Shown here: positions 63,710 to 64,000 of the stretch, piece after piece | Layout of the letters: every line of letters begins with the position of its first letter | Numbering within the stretch: position 1 is the first letter of the stretch | Assembly: GCF_014191715.1 (NCBI RefSeq) | Contig: NZ_JACHWY010000001.1 | Coordinates: 310,001-374,000, forward strand | Length of the DNA: 64,000 nucleotides | Direction: 5' to 3' | Source of the DNA: Litorivivens lipolytica | GTDB lineage: Bacteria > Pseudomonadota > Gammaproteobacteria > Pseudomonadales > Spongiibacteraceae | Translations under genes and position numbers: made by a program | Notes under the pieces: model-generated | Told to the model about the DNA's origin: nothing | The model's database searches: none | The model's input: only the letters and a program-made list of their open reading frames with translations

Positions 63710-64000
63710 ATGAATCGATGGTTGGTGCCGGTGTTGTGTGCGGTGGTCCTTGCCCTAGTCTGTGTGCAGGTCTTTTTTATTCAGAACAATCGTGCGTTTC
63801 AGCGCAACGTGGCATCTGAGCTGGCGGCAGTGAAAACCGAGCTGGCGGAAACCCGGGAAGAAAACCGGGAACTCAGAGCGGCGCTGGAAGAACTCCAGTC
63901 GAGTGATCTGGACGTTATCGTTGAAGAAGCTGGTGATGCTTTAGTAACAGGCTGGAACAGTATGTTGGATGTTTTGGAGTCCGAGTTGCGCAAGGCCGAA
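63710..64000 (+). CDS. membrane-anchored coiled-coil protein, 5' part only
   Basis: The ORF is open to the right edge (97 codons). It starts with a hydrophobic helix (VLCAVVLALVCVQVFFI), then a charged coiled coil rich in Glu and Ala (SELAAVKTELAETREE and LRAALEELQ). The rest is missing, so no function can be given. The ATG at 63710 has a loose AGGA upstream. It is divergent from cinA. Confidence 0.65.
   Translation, partial: MNRWLVPVLCAVVLALVCVQVFFIQNNRAFQRNVASELAAVKTELAETREENRELRAALEELQSSDLDVIVEEAGDALVTGWNSMLDVLESELRKAE

Overview
The window looks like chromosomal DNA from a free-living, aerobic gammaproteobacterium, probably marine and related to the Pseudomonadales/Cellvibrionales. This rests on gene content and order: yciV-yciO-scpA-scpB-rluB, a phoBR-pst-phoU cluster with Pseudomonas-style oversized permeases, rmf, rlmL, tmcA, paired bacterioferritins and TonB receptors. 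The placement is an inference from gene order, not a phylogeny. Coding density is high. I see no insertion sequence, prophage, CRISPR array or rRNA operon. One tRNA (Ala, GGC anticodon) is present.

Layout. 1-3.5 kb: the start of a LysR regulator, a small secreted protein, a SAM methyltransferase, and an AraC regulator divergent from an HSD10-like dehydrogenase. 3.6-6.9 kb: a three-gene periplasmic molybdenum hydroxylase unit made of a 2Fe-2S subunit, a Tat-exported Mo subunit with a lipobox, and a diheme cytochrome. 6.9-12.5 kb: a membrane diguanylate cyclase, a dusA-tal-terB-like operon, gltX and tRNA-Ala. 12.5-16 kb: two tandem paralogous proteins of about 560 residues with a PilZ-like C-terminus. 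16.3-17.3 kb: two complementary bacterioferritin subunits. 17.3-23.3 kb: fumC, then an RND exporter, a LolA-like periplasmic protein and a beta-barrel. 23.4-30 kb: an acyl-CoA dehydrogenase and an iron-uptake block (TonB receptor, DUF3649-like, PepSY, small membrane protein) behind a Fur-like site.

30-37.4 kb: two divergent housekeeping operons. One carries a VC0807-family protein, yciI, an SH3-domain protein, a cyclophilin and pdxJ. The other carries yciV, yciO, scpA, scpB and rluB. 37.4-42.8 kb: rmf, rlmL, a cold-shock gene and ygiQ. 42.9-53.2 kb: nfeD plus a stomatin-like gene, then phoB-phoR-pstS-pstC-pstA-pstB-phoU, with PhoB-box-like direct repeats before phoB, pstS and pstC. 53.2-64 kb: an AbgT transporter, an MFS transporter, a DnaA-box-rich intergenic region, an RluA-family synthase, DUF2288, a small unknown, tmcA, a HIT protein, an orphan B12-binding radical SAM enzyme, a CinA-family gene and a truncated membrane-anchored coiled-coil ORF.

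The most unusual items are the tandem PilZ-like paralogs, the bacterioferritin pair that divides ferroxidase and heme roles, the DnaA-box cluster at 56.1-56.4 kb, the Pst permeases with large periplasmic inserts (a propeller-like region in PstC and a coiled coil in PstA), and the RND/LolA-like/barrel export unit. None of these is shown here to be a new system; each is a lead with a stated test.
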